From Acephala macrosclerotiorum (Eukaryota; Ascomycota; Leotiomycetes; Helotiales; Mollisiaceae), in assembly GCA_014904845.1 (NCBI GenBank), contig MU119543.1, positions 1 through 50,161 on the forward strand: a DNA stretch of 50,161 nucleotides, read 5' to 3'. Every line of letters starts with the position of its first letter. The first letter of the stretch is position 1. This document shows, one piece after another, positions 23,770-34,094 of the stretch. The position numbers and the translations under genes are program-made. Under the pieces are notes generated by a model. That model was not told where the DNA came from. It did not search any database and saw only the letters and a list, made by a program, of their open reading frames with translations.

Positions 23770-25819
23770 ATGGCAACTCGAACAGTCAAACTATGCGCCC
23801 ACTACACAACCATCCTTCATCTCTCGCACAAAAAGACATCACACTTCCCCAATCTAGCTGAGCTCCAACGTTCTAGCCTTTGCTGATACCTATGCGAAGA
23901 GTTCTTCAACTTATGGCCTGCGGATTGGACACGAGAACGATTTTCCGAAGTGGAAGAATCGTACTATGAGTCCGTTCTCGTTGAGGTATCGGAGAGATAT
24001 TCGCAAGCCTGTGGCAATGGGTTAAGTTGGGCATTGTTTCATATTTATTTTAGGGTTCCTGCCTGTGCTTTTTTGTTCAATGGGAAATTATCGGTTACTG
24101 TTTGTGAAGAAGGATGTGAGTCTCCGAAATCTTTTCAGACTTTCTTGAGTATACTTCTAACCTTTGGGATTAGCGAGTTTTTCGACATTGCCTGCTTGGA
24201 AGAGTGTTTCTACGTCTTCGCAAGAGAAGATTGGTACCCTTAAGTCATGGCTTGAAGACTGTGATGCCAATCACCCTTCTTGCAAGCCGACCACCCAATA
24301 CCTACCTAAGCGGCTTATAGAGGTAGGATCATCGGACAGCACGGTGACTAGATTGGTCGAGTCCGCCAAGCTATCATTCAAGAAAACTCCGTATTGCACG
24401 CTCAGTTACTGCTGGGGACACTCCACTTTCAAAACCACAAGTTCAACACTGGATTCACACCGCAAGGAGATACCTGACCACGTTTTACCAAAGACATATA
24501 GAGACGCGACAGGTATCGCCCGTACTTTGAGCCTTGGCTATATTTGGATCGACGCGTTATGTATTGTGCAAGACGATCAACAAGAATGGCGAAGCGAAGC
24601 AGCAAAGATGCAAGATACTTACGCCGGAAGCATTATAACCATCGCGGCCACTGACGCAGCAGATACATCGATTGGATGCTACCCTGATAGTCCTGAAGCC
24701 AACGCATACACCGACGATCTACTTTGGCGTATTGTTGATGGTAGTGATGCACACTTACTTGACCGAGTCCACCGGATGGACCTTAGACTGGACCCCCTGA
24801 GAGCAACTTTGAACACTCGAGGTTGGATATTACAAGAGATGATTCTTTCGAATCGGGTAGTGCACTGTATGCGCTCAGGTGTTTGCTGGCAATGGCAATG
24901 TAGGACTTCTATTCGAAGCGAGACTGGGGTCGAGCTCTCCACCGTCGGCAATGCTCAGATCCCGATATTGGCCAAGCAAAATTTGAAGGATGGAGACGAG
25001 GAAAGACAGACACAGGAATGGCACAGGATCTGGCAGAAGTGGATGGAGTCTTACTCATTGCGTAAATTCACTCTCGCACAGGACAGATTGCCTGCTTTGG
25101 CGGGACTTACGAGACATTATGAGCTCGTGAGTGGAGATGAAAGCATTCTCGGGCTGTGGAAGAAGACAGCGATCAAAGATCTTTTGTGGGTTCGGACAAG
25201 AGATTTGAATCCATCTTCTTCGCCTCAGAACCCAGCTTATCTTAGAAATGTTCCGTCTTGGACGTGGCTCTCTTGTCAGGCCGCGTTCAAATTCGACTTC
25301 TGGGGTGACATTCATGCAGATAGCCGATCTGACGTGGAAGTCAAGTACCACCTCTCCCTGGCGGACTGGGGCCTGGTGTGGCAAGGAGCTCCATTCATAT
25401 CGCCGGTGGAGGATGCGTTCTTAGTGATTGAGGGTCCTGTGAGGACGTTCCACTTCAGTATCTCGCCTGAGAGGTTGGGGTGTGATCCTCAATATATGAA
25501 TATTGACCATGTGGTTATGGACTTAGAGGACGACCCTATTCCATGGGAATGTGTGGCGAAACTGGATCTCGAGCCAGAAAATCCACAAATCAACAGGACT
25601 TTCCTCTGCTTGTTGGTAAAAAGTGTGATACGCTCTGATGGAAGGCCAAGAAGCGCGGCAGAAAGTTTCCTTATGCTGGAACCGGTAAAAGGTACTAATG
25701 AGTGCTACCGTAGAGTCGGCATGGGACACATGTTCGGAAAAGGAAAAGGGAGAAAAGTTGATGATATGAAGTACGGGAGATTCGACGGCGCTGAAAGGAA
25801 GAATATAAGACTGGTCTAG
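23770..25819 (+). pseudogene. HET-domain protein gene interrupted by an in-frame TGA
   Basis: Two exons, 23770-24115 and 24174-25819, fit together in frame around a 58-nt intron with a classic TTCTAAC branch site, for a 664-codon frame. One internal stop, TGA at 23884-23886 (codon 39), breaks it. Before the stop, KLCAHY...HKKTSHFPNLAELQRSS matches the usual N-terminus of HET proteins, and the frame after it (YLCEEFF) continues that pattern. The HET domain (PF06985) is clear: YCTLSYCWG, YIWIDALCIVQDDQQEW, RGWILQEMILSNRVVHC. HET proteins act in heterokaryon incompatibility and self/non-self cell death. No intron of plausible size removes the TGA. The alternative reading is an intact shorter gene with a different start, but exon 2 has no early ATG. 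Confidence 0.7.
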
Positions 25820-25950
25820 GAAAGGACGAGTGCATTCAGTGGCCGGCATGGAGAGGGGGACTCAACACTCCAGAAGAAGCGTTTCAAGCCTAATTCATTA
25901 AGTTGCAAATTGAGGTTTGAGTCACCGCCTCAGTATCCGATCGTTAGGAT

Positions 25951-26088
25951 CAAGGTTAGCCAATTCTAATTCCAATCTCAATTCCAATTCCACCTCAAGT
26001 TTAAGGCCTTTTCCGTAGAATTGGAGTTTGAATTGCCAATTCTAGACTCAAGTCTGACTCGAGTTTGAGTTAGAATTGGCTATCCTTG
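25951..26088. mobile_element. hAT-like MITE (138 bp)
   Basis: Terminal inverted repeats CAAGGTTAGCCAATTCTAA (left) and CAAGGATAGCCAATTCTAA (reverse complement of the right end) differ by one base. An 8-bp direct repeat, GTTAGGAT, flanks both ends (25943-25950 and 26089-26096). An 8-bp duplication and CAAGG-type ends are known features of hAT elements. There is no coding capacity, so it is non-autonomous. It sits between the HET gene and the fructosamine-kinase-family gene. Confidence 0.75.
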
Positions 26089-26369
26089 GTTAGGATTGAC
26101 ATTGGAGAGGCATCCTGGTGGGTAGTGCTTGCCCGTCGAGCGCTTGCTCCAGCACTTTCCTCACCATGGTACCTTCCAGGAATAGTCGTGACACATGCAC
26201 CGGTCCCTTAGCCTGTACCTTCCCAATCATCGTTTTGGATTGTCTAAAATACCAAACTGGCTCCTTGAACGTCTCACTTGCCCATCTTCAATCTCCAACA
26301 TTGTACGATCATTTTTAGCTCTGCAGAATATTGTCAACACCGCCGCATCCGTACCAAAGACTTCGCAAA

Positions 26370-27673
26370 ATGCTCGATAGAATCATCTGGGATAGTGAGA
26401 CCGCGGTACCGGAGTCTGTCATCTTGTGCATTGACTGTGGAATACTGAAAAGTAGGTCCATTGCAGTTCCTTCGTAGAGTTCGATTGCTGTCTCTCGGTC
26501 TTCCTCTGCCCGCCGGATATCGTACATATTCTTACGATATTACAGGGCTGCCAGCAGGTACTGCGGTCTTCGGAATCTTCCCGACCGGCGAATCGTACTG
26601 GGCACGAACAGCGAGGCTGGACGCTATTAATCGCAATGGCAAAATTCAATATTTCATGAAGGCGAGTCCAACATTCCGGATTCCATCGTCTCTGGGAGTC
26701 AAGAACTGACGGGGCCGCAGGTGCATCAAGGCGAGGACGGCAAGAGAATGGCCACTACGGAATTTCAAGCCATGGAGATGCTGCACAAAATCAAGCCGGA
26801 TATGGTTGTCGAGCCGGTGTGCTACGGGTCGTACGAAAGCGTGTCAGACACATACTTCTTCGTTGCCAAATTCGTCGAGATGAGCGGAGAAGTCCCGAGC
26901 GTAGAAGTCTTTCCAGCATTGGTGGCCGACATGCACAAAAGCACAGCCTGCCCGAAGGGAACTTTTGGCTTTCCGATTGAAACATTTGGTGGGAACAAGG
27001 CCCAGATGTTTCCAGCCAGCGAGACATGGGAGAAATGCTTCACCCAGGGAATGAAACAGATATTCAAGGCAGAACTGGACGCGCATGAAGCAGATGAAGA
27101 AATGATGAATCTCGAGGATGAGATGATGCAGAAGGTGATCCCTCGACTCCTTCGCCCACTTGAAACCGAGGGGAGATCAGTCACTCGAACACTGATGCAT
27201 GGTAACTTGTGGGCCGGAAATGTCTCTATCGATGGGAAGACGGGCAAACCTGTGATCTTCAACGGCACTCCACTCTGGGGCCATAACGAATGTGAGTTGA
27301 TGAACCGGTATCCCCTGAGCCGGTCAGGTTATGTGTTTGATCCTAATGAGTCGCAGACGAGCTCGGTCCATGGCGATGCTTTGGACACAAAATCGATCAG
27401 ACATATATTGAGGAGTACATCAAGGACTTTCCGGCGTCCGAGCCTACGGAAGATTTCGATGATCGAGTAGCATTGTACTCTTTGCGATTCGACCTTCATA
27501 CTTCTTCACTGTACCCAAAATGTGCGCAGTTTCGTGAAAAGTAATTCCTCTCTTTCCAAACGAAAATCATAGCTGACCAGTCTCACAGCGCTCGAGATAC
27601 AATGAGACAGCTCCTGAACAAACATTGGGAAGGCTATGAAGAATATGCTCAGAGGAAAGATCTCCCCTTTTGA
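26370..27673 (+). CDS. fructosamine-3-kinase family protein
   Basis: Five exons: 26370-26451, 26546-26661, 26721-27291, 27357-27540, 27589-27673; all phases agree and give 345 aa, normal for the family. Introns are 94, 59, 65 and 48 nt. The second (26662-26720) is GC-AG (AAG|GCGAGT, branch CTGAC). Family signatures (PF03881) are LPAGTAVFGIFPTGESYWARTARLDA, the nucleotide-binding YFMK followed by GEDGKRM..TEF, the catalytic HGNLWAGN, IFNGTPLWGHNEYELG spanning intron 3, and a C-terminal ALYSLRFDLHTSSLYP. Members phosphorylate sugar-modified (glycated) lysines so that the adduct is shed, acting in the cytosol. The metal-binding Asp of the usual FDPA motif is Asn here (FNGT), which could lower activity. 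Confidence 0.88.
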
Positions 27674-28288
27674 GCCTCTGACACTTCTGCTGGTGTTCCT
27701 CCCATAATGCCTTCGTCTCATTTCGGAGCAGTGCTGTACCTGGAAAGTCTGGAAAATGTGGAAGGACAGTCGACATGACGGCTCTGTTGCTGAGTTTGGC
27801 GGTTGTCTTGGTGAAGTGGTTGGATCGCCGTCTCTTCGATTGAAAAATGATCGGTGGTAGCAGGAATTGGAAGGCTCGTTATGGTATTGAAACTGGTGCG
27901 TTTGTAGATCATGAATCGAATATCGAATATAGTGATATCCGAATTCTCAGTGTCCGCGTGAATTGGATGACATGCCCAGCGGCCTCCATACGGGCAATCC
28001 CATGCCCATGTTTCTCGATGGCTATACGGAAGTCGAAGGCCTCATCCACAGTTTAAGGATCCATGAAATCAAAGAATGGGTATCAATGGTACATGAATTT
28101 TGTTGAAGACCGGTAGGTATCTCGGAACCTGAAAAATATAGAAAGGAGGAAAGAAGCTCGAGGTCGCGAGGTTTACTTTTACCAACCGATTCCACTATGC
28201 CTCTTTCGGATAGTGGCATTTACCCCGCCATGCAGCGCACCTCCAGCAACACGCGCTGTAACTCAGGCTGGAGTCGCTAGACTTTTAA
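27674..28288. other. 3' flank, no gene seen
   Basis: Short ORFs on both strands, none with domain or start support. It is bounded on the right by the second MITE. Confidence 0.35.
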
Positions 28289-28562
28289 CGAGCCTGGTTT
28301 CAAAAGTCTGTGCTTTTCAGGGCTTCTCGCTAACAAATAAACGCTAAAGCAAAATGTCGAGTTTTGAATTAAAATACAAAATACTTTAAGTAACTTGAAT
28401 AAATATACTTCGACTTCTTTTAAATATAGAACTATAAGCTAAAAGAAGTCACATTTATAGTTACTCTAAAATCTTTAAATAACGGCACCAATTTTGACGT
28501 TCTTCGCGAAAAAGGAAGCCTAAAAACAGCCTGAAAAGCACAGACTTTTGAAACCAGGCTCG
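28289..28562. mobile_element. MITE copy 2, PIF/Harbinger (Tourist)-like
   Basis: Same family as 771-1042: ends CGAGCCTGGTTTCA... and its reverse complement, with conserved interior blocks (for example GCTAACAAATAAACGCT and TTCTTCGCGAAAAAG). The flanks are TAA on both sides, again a 3-bp TTA/TAA-type duplication. There is no ORF. Divergence between copies is mostly transitions in the AT-rich core. Confidence 0.75.
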
Positions 28563-28692
28563 TAAGGCACGATCGCTATGCGACAGCGCTTGAGTGCGCT
28601 GGAACCTGTCTTTGATTCACCCCGCCCCCTTTAGCCTGACAAAGTCCAGGAAGCTTTCCAACCCCTTCTTTTCGCTCTCTTTTTTTGGCCTC

Positions 28693-28767
28693 CACGTGAG
28701 TCACGATTGGAGCCGCAAGTGATTCGAGCTAGAAAGATATTTCTCTGCTGTATCTCCCTTATATAAA
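28693..28767 (+). promoter_or_regulatory. compact promoter-like array without an evident gene
   Basis: Within 75 bp: CACGTG (28693-28698) overlapping TGAGTCA (28697-28703, a Gcn4/CPC-1-type site), an inverted CCAAT box (ATTGG, 28706-28710) and TATATAAA (28760-28767), followed by a CT-rich stretch. It points rightward, but no recognisable coding region follows before 29.2 kb. Confidence 0.35.
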
Positions 28768-28837
28768 TTTAGACGCACCCTCACCTCTTCTACTCCTCGA
28801 ACCACGACTACAAATCAAGATTAGGCAACTCAAGCAT

Positions 28838-29047
28838 CTAAAATTGGTAATGATGCTGGAACGCGTTAATTTCAAAGTTGAAAAGACTTGAAGTCCAGGC
28901 AGGAAATGGGCAAACTTCAAGAAATTCTTCGAGGGTAGGAGCTCGAGGAAGGGTTTTCGTCAATTCCCGCATTGCTGTCAACAATTGATCAAAGAGAAAG
29001 TAGACGAAATTGAAAGGAAAAACTTCTCGTCCAAACACATGTTTCAT
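28838..29047 (-). CDS. possible small protein, unknown
   Basis: A 69-codon ATG frame with balanced composition (MKHVFGREVFPFNFVYFLFDQ..., ...RAPTLEEFLEVCPFPAW). No signal peptide, domain or intron. It could be a short real gene or a fragment of a degraded one, and it lies on the strand opposite to the promoter-like array just upstream. Confidence 0.2.
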   Translation of the reverse strand: MKHVFGREVFPFNFVYFLFDQLLTAMRELTKTLPRAPTLEEFLEVCPFPAWTSSLFNFEINAFQHHYQF

Positions 29048-31119
29048 AACCCAGTATTCATTATTCGATCATCTAGATGTCTGAAAGCAAACGACACTTC
29101 TTACAGCAGACAGCTGTGTTTTCACTGTTCTGGATTTTTCGAAGTGAACTGACACGAGAAAGTCTGAGGTTGGATTGTTTGGCCTCTTTGCAGCTGGATA
29201 GATAAAGTAATAGAGGACAGGTTTAGAGATTCCTTGTTACGGGATATAGAATAGAAAGTTGGAATACCTAATTGTTGTCAACTTTCCAATGCATTCGTCG
29301 GATATCCCGACGCTTGCTACACTTGACAGCAACTCATCTCTAAACATCCCGTCTTGCATCAAGCAAAACGAACCCACACCCAGCATCGTCCAATGTCCCC
29401 CCTTCATCTCACGACTATCAAAACTTCGAGCCCTACTCGTCGCATCATTCGACACTTCTATAATATTTGACAGCCGTGGTCGTGCATTCTCTGTACCAGA
29501 GAGGAGCATTCCAAGGCAGCCTGGCGCCTCAACCGTCCTCCGATATTCTTGTTGCAAAGAGCCGGGAACTGAGCGCCTGACCAAGGACGACGACCAGAGC
29601 ACATGAGGGCTTTGTTCTTCGCTGGCGGTGGATTATCGTCTCTTTGCGCTGTGCCCTGGGACGTCTTATAGTAAATAAGCGAAATATATTGCAAAATGCC
29701 ACATTTTGAAAGGTAAAACAAACCCATATTATTCATAGAGTAGTAGTATTCACTTGCTAGCATGTTAAAACGACTGGTTCGGATTTCCGACTTGTGAGAG
29801 CTACGATTCAGTGTTTGTATAAAAATAACACTTCGAAGCTTTGAATCGCCCTACGATTAAGACGAAAGAACAGCAAAGATACAGAGAGAGGATGAAGATA
29901 GCGAAGACGAATACGAAAGGAAGGATAAAATGAGGAAGTGGATGGGTTGCTTTGAGTCTGGAGGCATGTACAATGCTGGGACTTTGATCTTGTGGAGTCT
30001 GAATTCAGATTAATAGTTGTTGGCAATAGGAGGAAGTTGACAGTAAACCTTCGGTACTATCTTAGTACCCTAGAATTATCAAGATAAAAAAACGAATTAA
30101 ATAGAAAGCAATAGCCTGTAGCACTAAAAATATCATTGACCACTCTTTTTATAGTACAAAGAACGACGACGAGAGGTATGGAACTGGTATATACTGGCAA
30201 CGGGCAGAATTGACCTCTCCGTTTTGTCTGCTCTAGGTCTTTTATAGCAAAGGCGAGAGGGAGACGACGGAAGTCGCTTGCTTGAAAGGTGAAAGAAACA
30301 CAACTTGACCCATTATCAGTACCTACTAAAATCCCTCGCAAACTTGTGAAAAACGACCAAATTAAACACCCGACATAGGAAGTAGTGAACGAGCAGTTTT
30401 ATAAAACGCAATCACAAAGCAAAATTCCAAAAACTATTCTGCGCGAGGATAAGAACTAGGAAATTATGTGGACGAGACAACAAGACGGTCACGGGCATGG
30501 GAATATAAAGAGGTTAAAATTGTCCGGGCCGGCCGGGTATAACGAACGGTGCCTCTTGCAGGGGTTAGACGTCCTAGCTCTGGATTTTTACTAGATAGTA
30601 GGAAAAGGCTGACAACGATGGCAAATCAATGAGAGTCGGAGAGACTTGAGAGAACAGTGGATGCCTTCGGCTTTGGATAGGTAACCAGGAAGCAGCGCTA
30701 AAACGCGGTGAAGTCAACACACTTCAGATCAATGACCTAGAGCTTTCTGGACATTGTAATCGAGGTAATCTTCAAGAATAGCATAAGGGATGAGAAGCTT
30801 TGAAATAGGAGAACTTAACGATAGTTGTGAGAGGACGTTGTATTTCTTTGTAACACATGCAAATAGCCAGCCCCCGAGCCACCACTCCATATGTATTACT
30901 CCTTCCCGAACAGATTTGAGCCTGAAAGCTCTGGATATTTCATCTAGCCACCCACACTCCACTGACTCCCATCCCCTATGCATGAATTCGTAATGGAATA
31001 GCGCGAACTGAATCAAGCGCAACGTAACGCAAATGCCAAAGACCACCGCCCAGAAGCAACAAAACCTCCGTTCATCCCGTAGAACCCAACGACTGAAAAT
31101 TCGTCTGCAACTCGCGTGG
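29048..31119. other. 2-kb region without a convincing gene
   Basis: Overlapping ORFs of 90-120 codons occur on both strands at 29237-29606 with no way to choose between them. 30057-30341 and 30729-31211 are also open on the minus strand but show no domains; the last overlaps the end of the bZIP gene in another frame and is probably its 3' UTR. Confidence 0.35.
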
Positions 31120-32419
31120 TTACGCATCGGTTCCAACGCCGTCGGTTCGTCCGGAGCCTTTCCTCGCCTCGGTCTCAGCACTGTACTTCTTCCACAACGC
31201 TGCCAGATCATCCTTGCTCTCGTTCTTCTCGGTGATGAGATTTTTCAACCATTTGTTCTCTGTCTCGAGCTGATTGATCCGTCCTTCCAGCGCAGAGACC
31301 TTGTCGCTCATTTCCTTCGCTGAGCGCTCGAGTGCTTGCTCACGCTGCTTCTTCTTGACGCGGAATCGAGCCGAGGCGGCTGTGTTGCGACGACGCTTGT
31401 CTTCTTCTGCTGCTACACGAGAAGCATCTTCGATGTTCTGAGGAGAGGAAACCGAGTCCGCCTTTCGCCTTGTGCCTGCGGATGAAGGAGGAGCTGGTGC
31501 TGGTGATCCGGCGCTCGAAGAGGCGGGGTAGAGTGGTTGAGAGGTATTGATGGGTGCTAGCTGTGGAGGGGGCGCATTGTCGAATGAGGGCGCTTGAGGG
31601 AAGGTGTTGAAGTCGGGGAAGGAGAAGTCGTCTATACGCAACATGGTCACATCGTCAGCAAATTGCTTCTTTCTGATGCTGTGCGCGCACGCGATAAAAG
31701 CGGATCAGATCAGATGTGGAGAGCCGCATATATGTCTGACAATTGAATCGAAGGGCGGAAGGCATCTTGTGCTTGTGTAATGAATGGTGTTTGTGAGATG
31801 GGCGGTGGGCGGTGGGCGGTGGGCGGTGCTGGGTGTCAGGTGACATTGCGCCATAAATCGGCAAATTCAAGGGGAGGATTGCGTGATGCGAATACCCGCT
31901 GAGAGCATAGCGATGTGCAGCGAAGAGATGCGGTGCGATGCACAACGCTGCACGTGTAATGGCCATTCAGCCAGTTGTGGCGCTGGATAAGAAAAGGGTC
32001 GTTGCGTTCGCATAATCGTTCCAGGTAGCGGGGTAGGACAGATGCAGATTGCAAGGCTCACTCGAGCCAGCAACGTCGTCCGGTGATAGAGGCGACAAGT
32101 ACGACGGTACCAAATAACAGCAAGATAGAGAACTGAATGAACCACGGATGGGCTTACCATTCATGAACTCTAACGAATTCAGATCCACGTTGTCGGGCGC
32201 AACAGTCTGTCCATCCTGGCCATCAACACCCTGACCTGTATGCTGTATATCGGTATCCGTGCCTAGGTCGTAGTCGAAGAATTGGGTGTTTGTAAACATG
32301 GCCAGGTCGGCGTCGAGGTTGAAGTCGTCTTCGGTTGGCAGATCGGAGGCTGAAGGGATCGCATTCAAGTTCGCAATGTACTCCGACACATTCGGTCCTG
32401 TCCTTCCACTGTATGCCAT
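31120..32419 (-). CDS. cys-3: CYS-3/MetR-type bZIP transcription factor (sulfur regulator)
   Basis: Two exons, 32419-32158 and 31631-31120, around an unusually long 526-nt GT-AG intron; the join (EFMN|DDFSFPDF) is in frame, 257 aa. The N-terminus (GRTGPNVSEYIANLNAIPS...FNLDADLAMFTNTQFFDYDLG) and the bZIP region are those of CYS-3/MetR regulators. The basic region is RRRNTAASARFRVKKKQREQ (about residues 170-190), followed by a leucine zipper through ETENKWLKNLITEKN. CYS-3 activates sulfate and methionine uptake and assimilation genes when sulfur is scarce, and acts in the nucleus. The last 12 nt of the intron contain an ATG (31644) in frame with exon 2, so a transcript starting in the intron could make a shorter bZIP-only form. 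Confidence 0.9.
31799..31826. repeat. (TGGGCGG)4 minisatellite in the cys-3 intron
   Basis: Four perfect heptamer repeats lie within the long intron. The G-rich strand is the plus strand, which is the template for the minus-strand gene. Confidence 0.8.
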
Positions 32420-33073
32420 GGTGATCGTTGTTTGCGACGAGAGAAAGGCTGAAGTAGCCGCGAGATTGGAGTATGCGATAGATGTGCTCGAGGGCGCTGC
32501 TGCGGCTTGTAAAACGTGGAGGTTCTAGTCGAGGTCTCAGATCCTGAGTAATTCTTTGACCGACGCGCTTCGTCCCAAAGAGGTGCTCAATTGGTGGGGG
32601 CCAATGATATGGGGGACTTCGAGTCCAAGGGAATGCAAAGTTGTCTTAATTACCCCAGAGGATTTCTTTTCTTGGGGTTCAGGTATGTAAAGAAGAGAAG
32701 TTTGGGAATGGTGTTGAAGAAGCAATTCGCAAGTTCAGAAGTCAGTCAGTCGTGTGGAATCGGAAGTTCGCCCCACTATCGTGAGCCGACTTTGGTGCGT
32801 GTGGCCGCCTTTACTAATTACAATGAAAACTCGAACGTGGGATAAAGGGAAAACCGCGGCAAAAGCGCGTGGCTTGCGCAAGGGCGCGGCCTTTTGAGAT
32901 TAAAATGGCCACACCCGACGATGTCACTCCTGTCACAGAATTAGGATGATAAGTACTGTTGCCCAGCATTGTTGCAGCGCAAGCGCGAGTATATGGAACT
33001 GATGATGTCGTGAAGTTTTTTTCTTCATGACCTCAGAGCCCTTTCTGGCTTGGCCGGCAATTCTAATCAAGAG
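32420..33073. other. upstream region of cys-3
   Basis: The probable promoter of the minus-strand bZIP gene. No ORF with protein features. A plus-strand CCAAT occurs near 32600. I did not find a clear CYS-3 consensus site by eye. Confidence 0.4.
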
Positions 33074-33672
33074 AGGAGCCTCTACACAGGCACCCCGACT
33101 TGCCTACGCAGGCACGGGTGCCTCTATAGGCCCGAGACGTTTTAACCGAGGCGCTTTAATTGGCTCCTTACACAGGCACCCCCAATAAGCGACACTTCGA
33201 TTTAGTTTTACACAGGCACCCCTAATAAGCGAGACTGGTCCCAAAGGCCGACTTCCAATTGATCTTACCAACGCTTCCCAAATAAGAAATTATAAAGCTG
33301 GATTTTGTTATTCAAATCTTAATATTTGCGCGAATATAAATTGTACGGTACTAAATTAGTAAAAATCGAGCGCATATATTATTATAATTAATAAACTTTA
33401 ATATTAATAGCTTTTAAACTATGAAAATAATAAACTCGAAATTTATTTTTTATTTCATTATTTAACTCTCGGCGTGGCAATTAATTTTTGTTTTTGGTAA
33501 GGGATTATATAAAACTTAATTTAAATCGGTCTTTTGAATGCTTGCGTTTGAGTCTCGCTTATTGGGGTGCCTGTGTAAAGAGCTAATTAAAGCGCCTCGG
33601 TTAAAATATCTCGGGCCTACAAAAGCACCCGTGCCTGCGTAGGCAAGTCGGGGTGCCTGTGTAGAGGCTCCT
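33074..33672. mobile_element. MULE-like non-autonomous element (599 bp)
   Basis: Long terminal inverted repeats (~130 bp, with a few mismatches) begin AGGAGCCTCTACACAGGCAC and end with the reverse complement. The 9-bp direct repeat AATCAAGAG flanks both ends (33065-33073 and 33673-33681). Long terminal repeats with a 9-bp duplication are the hallmark of Mutator-like elements. Inside each arm the motif ACACAGGCACCCC...AATAAGCGA recurs. The ~250-bp core is very AT-rich and has no ORF. The arms are still >90% alike by eye, suggesting recent movement. Confidence 0.8.
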
Positions 33673-34094
33673 AATCAAGAGCGATAATCGGAGTTTTGCT
33701 CGCTATCCATTCCTCGGGTTCCTTATCCTGGAACGGATAAAGAGCGATGTGGGGGTCTTTGGGACTGGTGGCTCAGATGCACGAATCATGAGCCCTTTTT
33801 CCGCTCTTCGGAGGTAAACGTCCCCAGATCAGGACAAGGGTATGAGCGAGGATCGAGTTAGGCCGAGCTTAACCATCTCCGCGGGTAAATTGCGGGAGAT
33901 GGGGAGCCGATCCAGGTCTGGATTCAAGGCCAAGTCAAGTGATTCAGATTCGCGCAGCCTCATTCCGTCGCGTACTGACAGATTGGACGCGACAACGCCA
34001 AAAAGTCAATATTGTTTATAATGCTAGCAAAAGCAGCCATGCTATCAAGAACAATCGTCCCATGATACCCAATTGATCGTTTCATATTCCCACG

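Noticed and set aside
23884..23930. a short intron removing the HET TGA
   Set aside because: The only GT...AG pair flanking the stop closely gives about 30 nt with no branch site, below any plausible fungal intron here.
29237..29606. overlapping 115-121 codon ORFs on both strands
   Set aside because: Both are open over the same bases and neither has a domain, splice sites or clear start context, so no call is possible.
30729..31211. 160-codon minus-strand ORF with hydrophobic stretch
   Set aside because: It overlaps the bZIP exon in another frame, starts inside coding sequence and resembles no family; treated as UTR shadow.
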